Assembly: GCA_019637635.1 (NCBI GenBank)
Contig: JAHBVI010000034.1
Span: 1 to 59,660 of the forward strand
Source of the DNA: Anaerolineae bacterium
GTDB taxonomy: Bacteria > Chloroflexota > Anaerolineae > Promineifilales > Promineifilaceae
Length of the DNA stretch: 59,660 bases
Direction: 5' to 3'
Shown here: positions 36,356 to 45,884 of the stretch, one piece after another
How positions within the stretch are numbered: position 1 is the stretch's first letter
Layout of the letters: every line of letters starts with the position of its first letter
Translations under genes and position numbers: made by a program
The notes under the pieces: generated by a model
What the model was told of the DNA's origin: nothing
Database searches by the model: none
What the model saw: the letters and a program-made list of their open reading frames with translations, nothing else

Positions 36356-37729
36356 TTATTCTCCATTCAAAATATATTCAATGGCCCGCTGCAACTGGAT
36401 GTCTTCCTCCGCGCCGAACTCCATGGGGATTTCGATGTCGGGGGTGACGCCTTGTTTGTCAATGGTGTTGTTAGCGGGGGTGTACCAGCGGGCAATGGTC
36501 ACGCGCAGTTCGGAGCCATCTGACAGTTCGTGAACCTGTTGCACGGAACCTTTGCCAAAGGTGGTTTCGCCAATGAGGATGGCACGGCCGTGATCCTGCA
36601 ACGCCCCGGCCACAATTTCAGAGGCGCTGGCGCTGCCGGGATTGACCAGGACGACCAACGGAATGGTCTCGGCAATATCGCCATTATCGGCGCGGAAGGT
36701 CTGATCCAGGCCATTGCGATTGCGTTCAAACAGCACCACGCTGTCCGGCAAGAAGAGGTCGGCCACGGCCACCGACTGGTTGAGAAAACCACCGGGATTG
36801 TCACGCAGGTCAAAAATGAGGGCCTGGGGATTTTGCGCCAGCAGTTCTTCCAGGGCGGCCAACGTTTTTTGCACGGCCGTCTGGTTAAACTCTTGCAGAT
36901 GGATATAAGCAATGTCGTTTTCCAACATGCGGTATTCGACGGTGGGGATTTCAAAACGGACGCGGGTAATGGTAAATTCCAACGGCTCGGCCTCACCCTC
37001 GCGCTGCACCGACAGCGTCACCTGGGTGCCTCGCGGCCCACGCACCAGCAAAATCACCTCGTCAAAGGAAACGCCTTCCATAGACTGCCCATCCACGCCG
37101 ATGATGATGTCGCCGGGCAGCAAACCGGCTTTTTCGGCCGGTTGACCGGGGATGGGGCGCACAATTTCAAATTGCCCCTCTTCATTTTCGCGCACAAACG
37201 CGCCAATCCCTTCGACGGAGCCGGCAGCATCCTGGCGCATTCGCTCGGCCACATCAGGCCGGATGAAGCGGGTAAATTCATCACCCAACGTGCGCAGCGA
37301 ACCTTCGATAGCGGCGTACAACACATCCTCATTAGGCGGCACGTCGCCATCGTACTGCTGCTCCACCAACTGCCACGTTTCATAGAACACGTCAAAGGTA
37401 ATGTCCTCCGGGTTGCCGGGCGGCACGGCCACCGGCACGCTGCTCTCGGTAGTATCCGCGGACACGCTGTCGGCCGGCGTCACCACCTCGCGGGTCACTT
37501 CCACCTGGCGGGTGACTTCCACCGTCTCTGTCACCGTCTCGGTAATCGTTTCCAAAATCGTCTCCGTGACGGTTTCGGTGATGGTTTGGGTAATCGTTTC
37601 CGGGGCGACGGAAGCGCGGCCGGCCATATAGCCACCGCCGGCCGACCCAAACGCCAGCACCACCCCCAACACCACCAGGATGATGATGAGCGTTTTGTTT
37701 GTTTGTTTTTCGTTTGAATCTGTAGACAT
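36356..37729 (-). CDS. S41 family C-terminal processing protease
   Basis: A 457-residue membrane-anchored protease of the CtpA/CtpB type. One N-terminal helix (about 12-33) is followed by a Thr/Val/Glu-rich stalk with many TE-x-V repeats (about 37-75), a PDZ domain (about 190-265, GIGAFVREN, AGLLPGDIIIGVDG) and the S41 catalytic domain. The nucleophile Ser lies in NPGSASASEIVAGAL and the general base Lys in TTFGKGSVQ. These enzymes trim exported proteins outside the membrane. A paralogue lies directly upstream in the operon (11-base gap). Confidence 0.93.
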   Translation of the reverse strand: MSTDSNEKQTNKTLIIILVVLGVVLAFGSAGGGYMAGRASVAPETITQTITETVTETILETITETVTETVEVTRQVEVTREVVTPADSVSADTTESSVPVAVPPGNPEDITFDVFYETWQLVEQQYDGDVPPNEDVLYAAIEGSLRTLGDEFTRFIRPDVAERMRQDAAGSVEGIGAFVRENEEGQFEIVRPIPGQPAEKAGLLPGDIIIGVDGQSMEGVSFDEVILLVRGPRGTQVTLSVQREGEAEPLEFTITRVRFEIPTVEYRMLENDIAYIHLQEFNQTAVQKTLAALEELLAQNPQALIFDLRDNPGGFLNQSVAVADLFLPDSVVLFERNRNGLDQTFRADNGDIAETIPLVVLVNPGSASASEIVAGALQDHGRAILIGETTFGKGSVQQVHELSDGSELRVTIARWYTPANNTIDKQGVTPDIEIPMEFGAEEDIQLQRAIEYILNGE

Positions 37730-37740
37730 ATCCTTTGTTC

Positions 37741-38937
37741 CTATTTCTGTAATTCCTGGATGGCCTGATTGAGGACGGCATCACGGCCGTTGTCCACATC
37801 CTCTTGGGTCACCGTTACCAATACATCCGGCTGGATACCTTGTTGGTCAAGCTGGCGGTGGTTGGGCGTGAACCAGCGCGAGGCGGTTACATGCACTGAT
37901 GAGCCATCACTCAGGTCATACACCAACTGCACCGAGCCTTTGCCAAAGGTGGGGCCGCTGCCCACCAAAATGGCCCGTTCCCGGTCTTGCAGCGCCCCGG
38001 CCAAAATCTCGGAAGAACTGGCGCTGCCACCATCCACCAACACCACCAGCGGGATGTCTGGCGCTAAGGTATCGGCCGTGGCGCTATAAACTTTTTCGCC
38101 CTCGCCCCGTGTCTGTTGGTACAAAATGGGGCCATCACTCAAAAACAGGTCGGCCAATTCCACGGCCGCATCCAGCAGCCCGCCACCATTGCTGCGTAAA
38201 TCCAAAATCAATTTTTCAGCGCCTTGCGCTTGCAAATCGGTAATGGCTTGCGCGACTTCATTTTCACTTTCGCCGCTGAAACGGGTCAGTTGAATGTAAC
38301 CAATGGTATTGTCTTCGGCCAGCAGTCGGTAAGCGACCGAAGGGATGAGAATATCCCCGCGCTCCACGCGAATATCAATTGGTTCCGTTGTCCCTACGTG
38401 GCGCACAGTCAACACGACAGTTGTGCCCTTTTCGCCGCGAATCAGGTCAGCTACTTCTTGCACGGTCATGTCTGGGGTGATGGCACGGCCGTCCACCGCC
38501 AGCAGCACGTCTCCCATTTCAATGCCCGCCATTTCCGCCGGGTTGCCCGGTATCGGCTCCAGGATAATGTCGCCGCCTTCTTCCGGGCGCGTTAGGGAAG
38601 CGCCAATGCCGCCATACGTCCCCTGCAACGATTGGCGCTCCTGTTCCCGCGCCACCGGCTCCACAAAAAAGGTATAGGGATCATTGAGCATCCCCATGGC
38701 CCCGCGAATAGCGGCATAGGTCACTTGCTGAGACGAAGGCAAATCGCCTAAAAAGCTGGATTCCACATGCCCCCATGCTTCCGCAAACAGCCGGAAGTCG
38801 TCTTCTCTGGCGGCCAGGACGGGCGCGCCGCGCTGCGCTTCCACAAAATCATTGGTGAAATAGCCGGCCACAAAGGCGCTGGCCGCTAACAACACCAGGA
38901 GCATGAGAGCTAATATATTTTTCATCCGGTTGGACAT
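37741..38937 (-). CDS. S41 family C-terminal processing protease (paralogue)
   Basis: A 398-residue protease from ATG 38937 (MSNRMKNILALMLLVLLAAS); a TTG 66 bases upstream is possible but lacks an initiation signal. Membrane anchor at about 5-25, PDZ domain with GIGASLTRPEEG and AGIEMGDVLLAVDG, and S41 domain with the nucleophile in DGGSASSSEILAGAL and Lys in PTFGKGSVQ. It shares the plan of the next gene but lacks its long stalk. The tandem pair implies duplication and perhaps different substrates. Confidence 0.92.
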   Translation of the reverse strand: MSNRMKNILALMLLVLLAASAFVAGYFTNDFVEAQRGAPVLAAREDDFRLFAEAWGHVESSFLGDLPSSQQVTYAAIRGAMGMLNDPYTFFVEPVAREQERQSLQGTYGGIGASLTRPEEGGDIILEPIPGNPAEMAGIEMGDVLLAVDGRAITPDMTVQEVADLIRGEKGTTVVLTVRHVGTTEPIDIRVERGDILIPSVAYRLLAEDNTIGYIQLTRFSGESENEVAQAITDLQAQGAEKLILDLRSNGGGLLDAAVELADLFLSDGPILYQQTRGEGEKVYSATADTLAPDIPLVVLVDGGSASSSEILAGALQDRERAILVGSGPTFGKGSVQLVYDLSDGSSVHVTASRWFTPNHRQLDQQGIQPDVLVTVTQEDVDNGRDAVLNQAIQELQK

Positions 38938-39175
38938 ATGGTTACCCAGAAAGAGTTGAGATTTAGAATCGGGCGATTTTAACACAGGTGTTAGGTGTGA
39001 CAATCTACGCTATAATCAAACTCATATCAGGGAGACCAGACCGGGCAGAAAAACGCCGCTTGCCCCAAACTGTCTGGTATAAAAACTGTTTGTAGTGGGC
39101 GATTTATCGCCCGGAGAAGGCGATAAATCGCCCACTACGAACCCATCATCTTCTTCTTTTGGCGCTGGGTTGTTG
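38938..39175. promoter_or_regulatory. Divergent promoter region with a 20-bp palindrome
   Basis: A plus-strand TATAAT is at 39011-39016. A perfect palindrome with 20-base arms (39092-39111, 39119-39138; GTAGTGGGCGATTTATCGCC type) lies in the leader of the GH3 gene, 38 bases before ATG 39176. The -35 could not be placed. Confidence 0.5.
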
Positions 39176-42154
39176 ATGAAACGATTCTGCTTGATTTTGT
39201 TATTGGTCACGGCCGTTATCCTGATGGCCTCTCCCACGATCCCGGCATACGCCACGCCAGCCCGCCAGGAAGCCACGCCGGCCCCTCCCCCAGACCTGCC
39301 CGCCGAAGCCATTCGCCTGTGGTCGCAAATGAATACGGCCGAGCGCGTGGGGCAGCTTTTTCTGGTGACATTTACCGGCGACCAGGTCTTGCCAGAGGAC
39401 GCCATCACTGACTTGATCCTGAACTACCATGTGGGCGGTGTGGTGTTAAACCGGGAGAACGATAATATCACCGGTTACGGCCGTCCCGCCGACGCGCCCA
39501 CCCAAGTGGCCATCCTTACCAACCAACTGCAATCGCTGGCCTTGCGCGGTACACCCGCTTTCACCAACACAGCCAGCATTGACCTCGGTTTGTTAGGCGA
39601 AAGTGATGACTACGCCGGTATTCCCCTGCTCATTGCCCTCAGCCAGGAAGGGGATGGGTATCCTTACACCCACCTCTTTAATGGGCTGACGGAAACGCCC
39701 AGCAACATGACGGTGGGCGCCACCTGGCGGCCCGGCAGCGCCCAGGCAGTGGGCCAGGTGGTGGGGCAAGAATTAGCCAGCGTGGGGGTGAATATGCTGC
39801 TTGGCCCGGTGCTGGACGTGCTGGAAAAACCGGCTAATGGCGGCAACAACCTGGGCGTGCGTTCTTTTGGCGGCGACCCTTACTGGGTGGGGCTGATGGG
39901 GCAGGCCTACACCACCGGGGTACATGAGGGCAGCAACGGCCGTATCGCCGTCATTGCCAAACATTTCCCCGGTTTTGGCGCCAGCGACCGCCCGCTGCAA
40001 GAAGAAATCCCCACCGTGCAAAAAGGGCTGGCCGAGTTAGAGAGGGGGGAATTGATTCCCTTTGCGGCAGTCACGGGCGGGGCCGGTACACCAACGCAAA
40101 GCGTGGACGGGCTGCTGACCACCCATATTCGTTACCAGGGCTTTCAAGGCAACGTCACTGCCGCTACCAACCCCGTCAGCCTGGACCCCCAGGCATTGAC
40201 GGCCTTGATGCAGCGGCCGAGCTTTAGCAGTTGGCGGCAAAATGGCGGGGTGATGGTGTCTGACAGTCTGGGGGCGCGGGCTATCGCCCGTTTTTATGAT
40301 GATACAGGCCGGGAATTTCCGCACCGGGTTGTCGCCAAAGATGCGTTCCTGGCGGGCAATGACCTGCTTTACCTGCATAATTTTGCCCTGAACGGCGCGC
40401 CCTATGCCACCCAACTGGCGAATATGCAAGACGCCATGCGCTGGTTCCAGGAACGGTATGAAACGGACACGGCGTTTCAGGCACAGGTAGACACGGCCGT
40501 ACTGCGCATCCTCCAATTGAAACTTCGCCTCTACGGCGGCGATTTCTCACCGGAAAATGTGCTGCTGGCAGACACGGCCGTTTCGCCCCCCACCGCCCAC
40601 ACCACCGCCATGATGGACGTAACCCAAAACGGCCTCACCCTCATCTCCCCCAACGCCGACGTATTAGCCGAACGGCTGCGCCCGCCTGGCCCTAATGAGC
40701 AAATCGTCATCTTCACCGATTTACGGCAGGGGCAGCAATGTTCCACCTGCCCGGCGCAGCCATTGATTGGCCTGACGGCCATTCAAGAACGGATTCTGGC
40801 GTTGTATGGGCCGCAGGCCAGCGGGCAGGCCCGCCCAGAGCAGATCACCAGCTACTCGTTTGCCGATCTGGACTCATTCCTGGCTGCGGGATCAACACCG
40901 ATTGTGTATAACGCCGTACCAATCACCCCCACCCTATCCCCCTCCCTGCCGGAAGAAGAACTGGCGTCAGAGGAAGGTACGGCCGTGCCTTATCCCACCG
41001 CTACCCCGCCTCCTGGTTACCTGGTGCAGGAATCCCTGCGCACGGCCAATTGGGTAATCTTTGCCTTGTTATCCGACGATGCCCAATCTCAGGTACTCAG
41101 CAATTTTCTGGCACAGCGGCCCGATCTGGTGCGCAATCATCACCTCATCGTTTTTGCCTACAACACCCCTAATTTTCTGGACACCACCGAAATCAGCCAA
41201 CTCTCCGCCTATTACGGCCTCTTTAGCAAAACAACCGCCGCCATAGACGCCTCAGTACGCGCCCTGTATCAAGAACTGCCACCACGCGGGGCAGCGCCGG
41301 TGAACATAGATGCCGTTGGCTACAATGTGGCGGCGCGCACCCAGCCTGACCCCGGCCAGATTATTCCGCTGCGCTACATTGCCGGCGACCAGGCTATCGA
41401 ATCTTCGGCCGAAACTGACCCCCTGCCTGTATCGGTGGGTGACTCGCTGCGGCTGCAAGCCGGGGTGATTGTAGACAGCAACGGCAACCCGGTGCCGGAC
41501 AATACCATTGTCCGTTTTATTGAGTGGGATCGCGTTGGCGGCGGGCGCAGCATATTGGCCGAAGTGCCCACGCGCAATGGACTGGCGCAGTGGGATTATG
41601 TGCTGGAAACGCGCACCGAAGGGGGCAAATTCCGCATTGGCGTGACGGCCGGTAACGCCCTGATTTCGCAGGAGTTGGATATTACCGTGAGCAACAGCGC
41701 CCAGGGTGAAGCCCAGGTACGCATCATTGACCCTACACCCGCCCCCACGAATACACCAACCCCCACCGCGACACCCTCCCCCACCAGCACACCTACACCA
41801 TCACCCACACTGACGCTGACGCCGACCACATTGCCACTGCCGCCAGAAACGGTAGAACCGGTCATTCAAATTGAACTATCGGAGCTGCTGACGCTGGTGA
41901 CGATGTCGGTGGGGCTGATGTTTGTGGCGGTCACGGCCGTTATCGGCAGCCGTCGTTTGCGCCTGGAACCAACACAGCAGATTGGCTGGCCGTTGTGGGG
42001 CATGGTGGGTGGCCTGTTATTGTATTTGTATGTGTTGTTGGAACTGCCGGGCACGGCCGGGTTCGCCAACCTGGGCGCCTGGGCCGGCCTGGCCTCCACC
42101 CTGCTCGGCGGCCTCGCCGGGCTGGCCGTTTATAGAGTGATGGTGAGCAGATGA
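39176..42154 (+). CDS. Membrane-anchored GH3-like (NagZ-related) protein
   Basis: A 992-residue exported protein. A signal peptide (MKRFCLILLLVTAVILMASP) leads into a GH3 domain (about 45-430) with GGVVLNREN, GPVLDV, AVIAKHFPGFGASD and the nucleophile Asp in GGVMVSDSLG. In NagZ enzymes a conserved Asp-Ser-His dyad follows KHFPG; here the region reads ASDRPLQEE without the His, so the catalytic route may differ. A second GH3-like region, an Ig-like part (about 740-860), a Thr/Pro-rich linker (about 865-900) and two or three C-terminal helices follow. It is probably displayed outside the cell, acting on or binding amino-sugar polymers. ATG 39176 was chosen for its signal peptide. Confidence 0.85.
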   Translation: MKRFCLILLLVTAVILMASPTIPAYATPARQEATPAPPPDLPAEAIRLWSQMNTAERVGQLFLVTFTGDQVLPEDAITDLILNYHVGGVVLNRENDNITGYGRPADAPTQVAILTNQLQSLALRGTPAFTNTASIDLGLLGESDDYAGIPLLIALSQEGDGYPYTHLFNGLTETPSNMTVGATWRPGSAQAVGQVVGQELASVGVNMLLGPVLDVLEKPANGGNNLGVRSFGGDPYWVGLMGQAYTTGVHEGSNGRIAVIAKHFPGFGASDRPLQEEIPTVQKGLAELERGELIPFAAVTGGAGTPTQSVDGLLTTHIRYQGFQGNVTAATNPVSLDPQALTALMQRPSFSSWRQNGGVMVSDSLGARAIARFYDDTGREFPHRVVAKDAFLAGNDLLYLHNFALNGAPYATQLANMQDAMRWFQERYETDTAFQAQVDTAVLRILQLKLRLYGGDFSPENVLLADTAVSPPTAHTTAMMDVTQNGLTLISPNADVLAERLRPPGPNEQIVIFTDLRQGQQCSTCPAQPLIGLTAIQERILALYGPQASGQARPEQITSYSFADLDSFLAAGSTPIVYNAVPITPTLSPSLPEEELASEEGTAVPYPTATPPPGYLVQESLRTANWVIFALLSDDAQSQVLSNFLAQRPDLVRNHHLIVFAYNTPNFLDTTEISQLSAYYGLFSKTTAAIDASVRALYQELPPRGAAPVNIDAVGYNVAARTQPDPGQIIPLRYIAGDQAIESSAETDPLPVSVGDSLRLQAGVIVDSNGNPVPDNTIVRFIEWDRVGGGRSILAEVPTRNGLAQWDYVLETRTEGGKFRIGVTAGNALISQELDITVSNSAQGEAQVRIIDPTPAPTNTPTPTATPSPTSTPTPSPTLTLTPTTLPLPPETVEPVIQIELSELLTLVTMSVGLMFVAVTAVIGSRRLRLEPTQQIGWPLWGMVGGLLLYLYVLLELPGTAGFANLGAWAGLASTLLGGLAGLAVYRVMVSR

Positions 42155-42155
42155 G

Positions 42156-42231
42156 GGGGTGATCAGGTGAAAAGGTGAAGGGGTGAACAATTACCCAATT
42201 ACCCAATTACCCAATTACCGATTACGGAGTA
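42156..42231. repeat. GGGTAATT-family octamer array
   Basis: GGTGA-rich words (42156-42186) followed by tandem CCCAATTA octamers ending five bases before the Shine-Dalgarno GGAG of the ABC gene. Confidence 0.8.
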
Positions 42232-42235
42232 AAGA

Positions 42236-44065
42236 ATGGCAGCGATCACCCGCGGGCTTGAGGCCGAGGCGTATGACCGGCAGTACAGCGATAAAGAATT
42301 GGTACGGCGGATGGGGGCCTATTTCCGGCCGTACCGGCGCAAAATTATCATCATCGTCATTGCAGTTATATTAATTGCGGCGGCGAATGCGGCCGTGCCC
42401 ATCCTGGTGGCCTGGGCGGTGGATCTGATGACCACCGGTGGCAACAGTGCATGGGGGCCGCTGTTGGTGGCAGCGGTCTTTGTTTTGGGCATTGCCATTT
42501 GGGTCTTTAACTGGGTGCGCCGCCTGCTGATGGTGGAAGTGGTGCAAGACGTGGTGCTGCACTTGCGCCAGGATGCCTTTGCCGCCGCCGCCCGCCAGGA
42601 CATGTCGTTTTACGATGAGTTCAGTTCCGGCCGGGTGGTCAGCCGCATTACCAGCGATACACAAGAGTTTGGTGAAGTGCTGCTGCTCAGCGCCGACGTA
42701 CTCAATCAACTGGCAGTCGCCATCATCCTGATCGCCATTTTGTTTACCATTGAGTGGAAATTGACGCTGGCGGTCTTGATCATGGCTCCGTTTGTCACCC
42801 TGGTGGCGTTGGGCTTTCGCGGGCTGGCGCGGCGCACCACGCGGCAGGGTACACGGGCGATGGGGGAAGTGAATAAATCCATTCAAGAAGCGGTGACCGG
42901 TATCCGCGTGGCTAAAAATTTCCGCCAGGAGCAGGCGATTTATGAGGCGTTTGGCGAAATTAACCAGCAGGCGTATGACATTAACGTGCGGCGCGGTTTT
43001 GTGCTGGCCAACATTTTCCCGGTGTTGAATGCCCTGGCGGGGGTGGGCACGGCCGTGATCATCTATTTTGGTGGTCTGGCAGCCGTCGCCGGGGCGATCA
43101 GCGCCGCTGCCTGGTATCTGTTCATCAGCACCGTTGACCGCTTCTGGTTCCCCGTGACCAATCTCTCCGCCTTCTGGAGCCAGTTCCAGGCCGGGCTGTC
43201 GGCTATGGAACGGGTGTTTGCGCTGATGGATGTGGAAACGGCCGTAGCCCAAACCGATAACCAGCCCGTCCCCCCTTTGCGCGGCGAAATCGCCTTCCAA
43301 AACGTCTCCTTCCGCTATTCGGCGCAGGAGCAGGTGTTGGATGACTTTTCGCTGACCATTGCCCCCGGTGAAAGTGTGGCGTTGGTGGGGCATACCGGCG
43401 CGGGCAAATCCAGCATTATCAAGCTGACCGCCCGTTTTTATGAATTTCAGGAAGGGGAGATTTGTATTGACGGCCGTGACATTCGCACCTTAAACCTGCA
43501 CGATTTCCGCCGCCAGTTGGGGATTGTGTCCCAGGTGCCTTTTTTGTTTGCGGGCACGGTGGCGGAGAATATCCGCTACGGCCGTGCTGATGCTACCGAC
43601 GGCGACATTGAAGCCATGGCCCGGCAAATTGGCGAAGGTGAATGGCTGGAGACATTACCCGACGGGCTGCTCAGTGACGTGGGCGAGCGGGGCAGCCGCC
43701 TGTCACTGGGGCAGCGGCAGTTGGTGGCGCTGACGCGCGTGCTGCTGCAAGACCCGCGCATCTTCATCCTGGACGAAGCCACCGCCAGCGTAGACCCCTT
43801 CACCGAATCGCAAATCCAACAGGCGTTGCATCTCATTATGGGCCGGCGCACCTCCATCATCATTGCCCACCGCCTCTCCACCGTGCGCGCCGCCGACCGG
43901 ATTGTGGTGCTGCAAAAGGGGCGCATCATCGAGCAGGGCAGCCATGAAGGGCTGATGGCCCAGGGCGGCCATTACGCCGAACTATACGACACCTACTTCC
44001 GCCACCAATCCACCGAATACTTGCACAGTTTGGGGCAGTGGCGGACCATGGTGAAGAAGAATTAA
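42236..44065 (+). CDS. ABC exporter half-transporter
   Basis: A 609-residue half-transporter with six membrane helices (about 35-320) and an ATPase domain: Walker A GHTGAGKSS, signature LSLGQRQLVALTR (Leu for the usual Gly), Walker B IFILDEATASVD, H-loop AHRLSTV. It is a close paralogue of the gene at 15440, sharing the N-terminal EAEAYDRQYSDKEL-like segment and the NFRQE region. Unlike that gene it has no adjacent partner, so it may be a homodimer or pair with a subunit encoded elsewhere. Substrate unknown. A large hairpin (44066-44121) begins at its stop. Confidence 0.93.
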   Translation: MAAITRGLEAEAYDRQYSDKELVRRMGAYFRPYRRKIIIIVIAVILIAAANAAVPILVAWAVDLMTTGGNSAWGPLLVAAVFVLGIAIWVFNWVRRLLMVEVVQDVVLHLRQDAFAAAARQDMSFYDEFSSGRVVSRITSDTQEFGEVLLLSADVLNQLAVAIILIAILFTIEWKLTLAVLIMAPFVTLVALGFRGLARRTTRQGTRAMGEVNKSIQEAVTGIRVAKNFRQEQAIYEAFGEINQQAYDINVRRGFVLANIFPVLNALAGVGTAVIIYFGGLAAVAGAISAAAWYLFISTVDRFWFPVTNLSAFWSQFQAGLSAMERVFALMDVETAVAQTDNQPVPPLRGEIAFQNVSFRYSAQEQVLDDFSLTIAPGESVALVGHTGAGKSSIIKLTARFYEFQEGEICIDGRDIRTLNLHDFRRQLGIVSQVPFLFAGTVAENIRYGRADATDGDIEAMARQIGEGEWLETLPDGLLSDVGERGSRLSLGQRQLVALTRVLLQDPRIFILDEATASVDPFTESQIQQALHLIMGRRTSIIIAHRLSTVRAADRIVVLQKGRIIEQGSHEGLMAQGGHYAELYDTYFRHQSTEYLHSLGQWRTMVKKN

Positions 44066-44121
44066 AACGGAGGGGAGGCTTTAGCCGACCGGTTGTTGTC
44101 GGCAAAAGTCTCCCCTCCGTT
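44066..44121. terminator. Large hairpin after the ABC exporter gene
   Basis: A 12-bp outer stem (AACGGAGGGGAG / CTCCCCTCCGTT), then CTTT/AAAG, then GCCGAC/GTCGGC, with two small internal mismatches and an 8-base loop. It starts one base after the stop codon. Confidence 0.65.
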
Positions 44122-44137
44122 GGGATGGGTAGTTCGT

Positions 44138-45133
44138 TTGTTAGAAAAACCAGACCTGGCCGATGAGAGGATTGTTGGCTGTTTGCGAGAAACATACGAT
44201 GTGCAGGCTGCGCAGGTTGTGTTTCTGCCATTGGGCGCGGATGAGAACACGGCCGTTTACCACGTCACCACCAACACCACCACCTACTTCTTAAAATTGC
44301 GATCCGGCGTTTTTGATGAAGCGTCGGTGCTGCTGCCCAAATTTCTGCACGACCAGGGCATCCGGCAAATTATCCCCCCGTTGGCAGCCAAAACGGGCCA
44401 GCTTTGGGCCAGCCTGGGTGATTTCAAAACCATCCTCTACCCTTTTGTAGACGGGCAGAATGGGTATGAACGGCCGTTAACAGACAACCACTGGCGCGAA
44501 TTGGGGGCCACGCTGCGGCAGATTCATACGGCCGTGATCCCCCCTACCCTCACCCGCTCCATCCGCCGCGAAACGTTTGCACCCCAATGGCGAGAGGTGG
44601 TGCAGCAGGCGTTGGCGGAGTGGGTGACGGCCGTGTACGCTGACCCCGTCGCCCGCGACTGCGCCGCCTTTTTGCAGAGCAAACGGGCACAAATTACCAA
44701 ATTGGTTACACGAACCGAACAGTTAGCCCAGGCGTTGCAGACAGAGACGCCCGCTTTTACGCTGTGCCATGCCGACATGCACGCCGGGAACGTACTGATT
44801 AACGACCAGGCGTTTTACGTGGTGGACTGGGACACGCTGCTGTTTGCGCCCAAAGAGCGAGATTTGATGTTTGCCGGGGCGGGGTTGTTTGGACACGGTC
44901 GTAGCCCGGCCGAGGAAGAAAGGTTGTTTTACCAGGGGTATAGGGAGACGGAAGTCAATCTCACGGCCCTGGCCTATTTTCGTAGCGAACGCATCGTCGA
45001 AGACATCGCCATCTACTGCCAACAACTGCTGCTGACCAGCGACGGCGGCGCCGACCGGGAACAATCACTCTATTATCTGAAATCCAATTTTCTGCCCGGC
45101 AGCACCATTGAACTGGCCGTAAGGCAGACCTGA
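44138..45133 (+). CDS. APH-family phosphotransferase (spectinomycin-kinase-like)
   Basis: A kinase of about 331 residues. The frame is open from TTG 44093, but that lies in the loop of a strong hairpin, and alignment memory of the family (LLEKPDLADERIVGCL at the N-terminus) favours TTG 44138; the start remains uncertain. Kinase motifs: the nucleotide-binding strands at VFLPLGADENTAVYHV, the Brenner box CHADMHAGNVLI (about 224-235) with catalytic Asp, and the metal-binding Asp in VVDWDTLLFAP. The family phosphorylates small molecules including aminoglycosides; in environmental bacteria the substrate is often a metabolite. Its stop lies in a palindrome shared with a convergent gene. Confidence 0.82.
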   Translation: MLEKPDLADERIVGCLRETYDVQAAQVVFLPLGADENTAVYHVTTNTTTYFLKLRSGVFDEASVLLPKFLHDQGIRQIIPPLAAKTGQLWASLGDFKTILYPFVDGQNGYERPLTDNHWRELGATLRQIHTAVIPPTLTRSIRRETFAPQWREVVQQALAEWVTAVYADPVARDCAAFLQSKRAQITKLVTRTEQLAQALQTETPAFTLCHADMHAGNVLINDQAFYVVDWDTLLFAPKERDLMFAGAGLFGHGRSPAEEERLFYQGYRETEVNLTALAYFRSERIVEDIAIYCQQLLLTSDGGADREQSLYYLKSNFLPGSTIELAVRQT

Positions 45134-45159
45134 CAGGTTTTCTGAAACCTGTCAGGTCT
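45126..45159. terminator. Palindrome between convergent genes
   Basis: Perfect 15-base arms (AGACCTGACAGGTTT and complement) with loop TCTG. It contains the stop codon of the phosphotransferase gene. Same core and loop as the 22-bp hairpin at 53966-54013. Confidence 0.7.
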
Positions 45160-45185
45160 AACCTTCGCGATCTTCGCGGATCATT

Positions 45186-45755
45186 TTACCGGCGAAACAA
45201 TTTAGCCAGGGGCAGGGTAAACCCTGGCAGCACATCCTCCCCCGTCAACACGTCCTCGCGCAATAAAATATGCGCCTCCGCCAACGATTTATAAACCGTA
45301 ATCGTTTGTGTTTCCGGGTCCACCAGCCACACCAGCCGTACCCCGGCCTGTAAATACTCGGTGATCTTTTGCTGCACCTTGCTGGCCACATCAAACGGGG
45401 ACAACACTTCGGCCACTATATCGGGCGCAATCGCCCAAAAACCCGGTGGCTCACCTTCTGGCGGAATGCGGCTGCGGGCCACAAAAGAAACATCCGGGGC
45501 GCGCACCGTATCCGGGTCTTCCTCAATGGTGAAACCCGTTTCCGCCGCATATACCTCTCCCAAATTATTCTCTTCCACAAAATTGCCAACATAACGGTCT
45601 AAGCGCGAGGCGATCTTTCCGTGTTGTGTACTTGCCGGGGACATGGGCATCACTTCTCCTTTGACAAGTTCCGTGCGGCCGCCGTGATCCGGCAGTTCAT
45701 ACAGGTCGGCGGCCGATAACAATGTTTTTGTGGGTGATTTTGTCATCGTGACCAT
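45186..45755 (-). CDS. Uma2 family PD-(D/E)XK nuclease-like protein
   Basis: A 189-residue member of the Uma2 (DUF820) family, a group with a PD-(D/E)XK restriction-endonuclease fold that is greatly expanded in cyanobacteria and Chloroflexota. Conserved residues appear in GGRTELVKGEVMPMSP, RAPDVSFV, PDIVAEVLSP and GVRLVWLVDPE. Its biological role is unknown; links to genome maintenance or mobile elements have been proposed. It is the only gene between two inverted structures (the palindrome at 45126 and the array at 45787). Confidence 0.9.
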   Translation of the reverse strand: MVTMTKSPTKTLLSAADLYELPDHGGRTELVKGEVMPMSPASTQHGKIASRLDRYVGNFVEENNLGEVYAAETGFTIEEDPDTVRAPDVSFVARSRIPPEGEPPGFWAIAPDIVAEVLSPFDVASKVQQKITEYLQAGVRLVWLVDPETQTITVYKSLAEAHILLREDVLTGEDVLPGFTLPLAKLFRR

Positions 45756-45786
45756 AGGCAGGTTCTCCTGGTGGGAAGTATATCAT

Positions 45787-45882
45787 ATTGGAGATTGGAG
45801 ATTGGAGATTAAGAGATTGGGAGATTAGGAGATTAGGAGATTTAATCTCTCAATCACTCAAGCACTCAATCTCTCAATCTCC
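45787..45882. repeat. AGATTGG-family inverted array
   Basis: Tandem GGAGATT and GGAGATTA words, then complementary ATCTCTCAATC words with some ACTCAAGC variants. It lies between the P450 stop and the Uma2 start. Confidence 0.8.
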
Positions 45883-45884
45883 TT

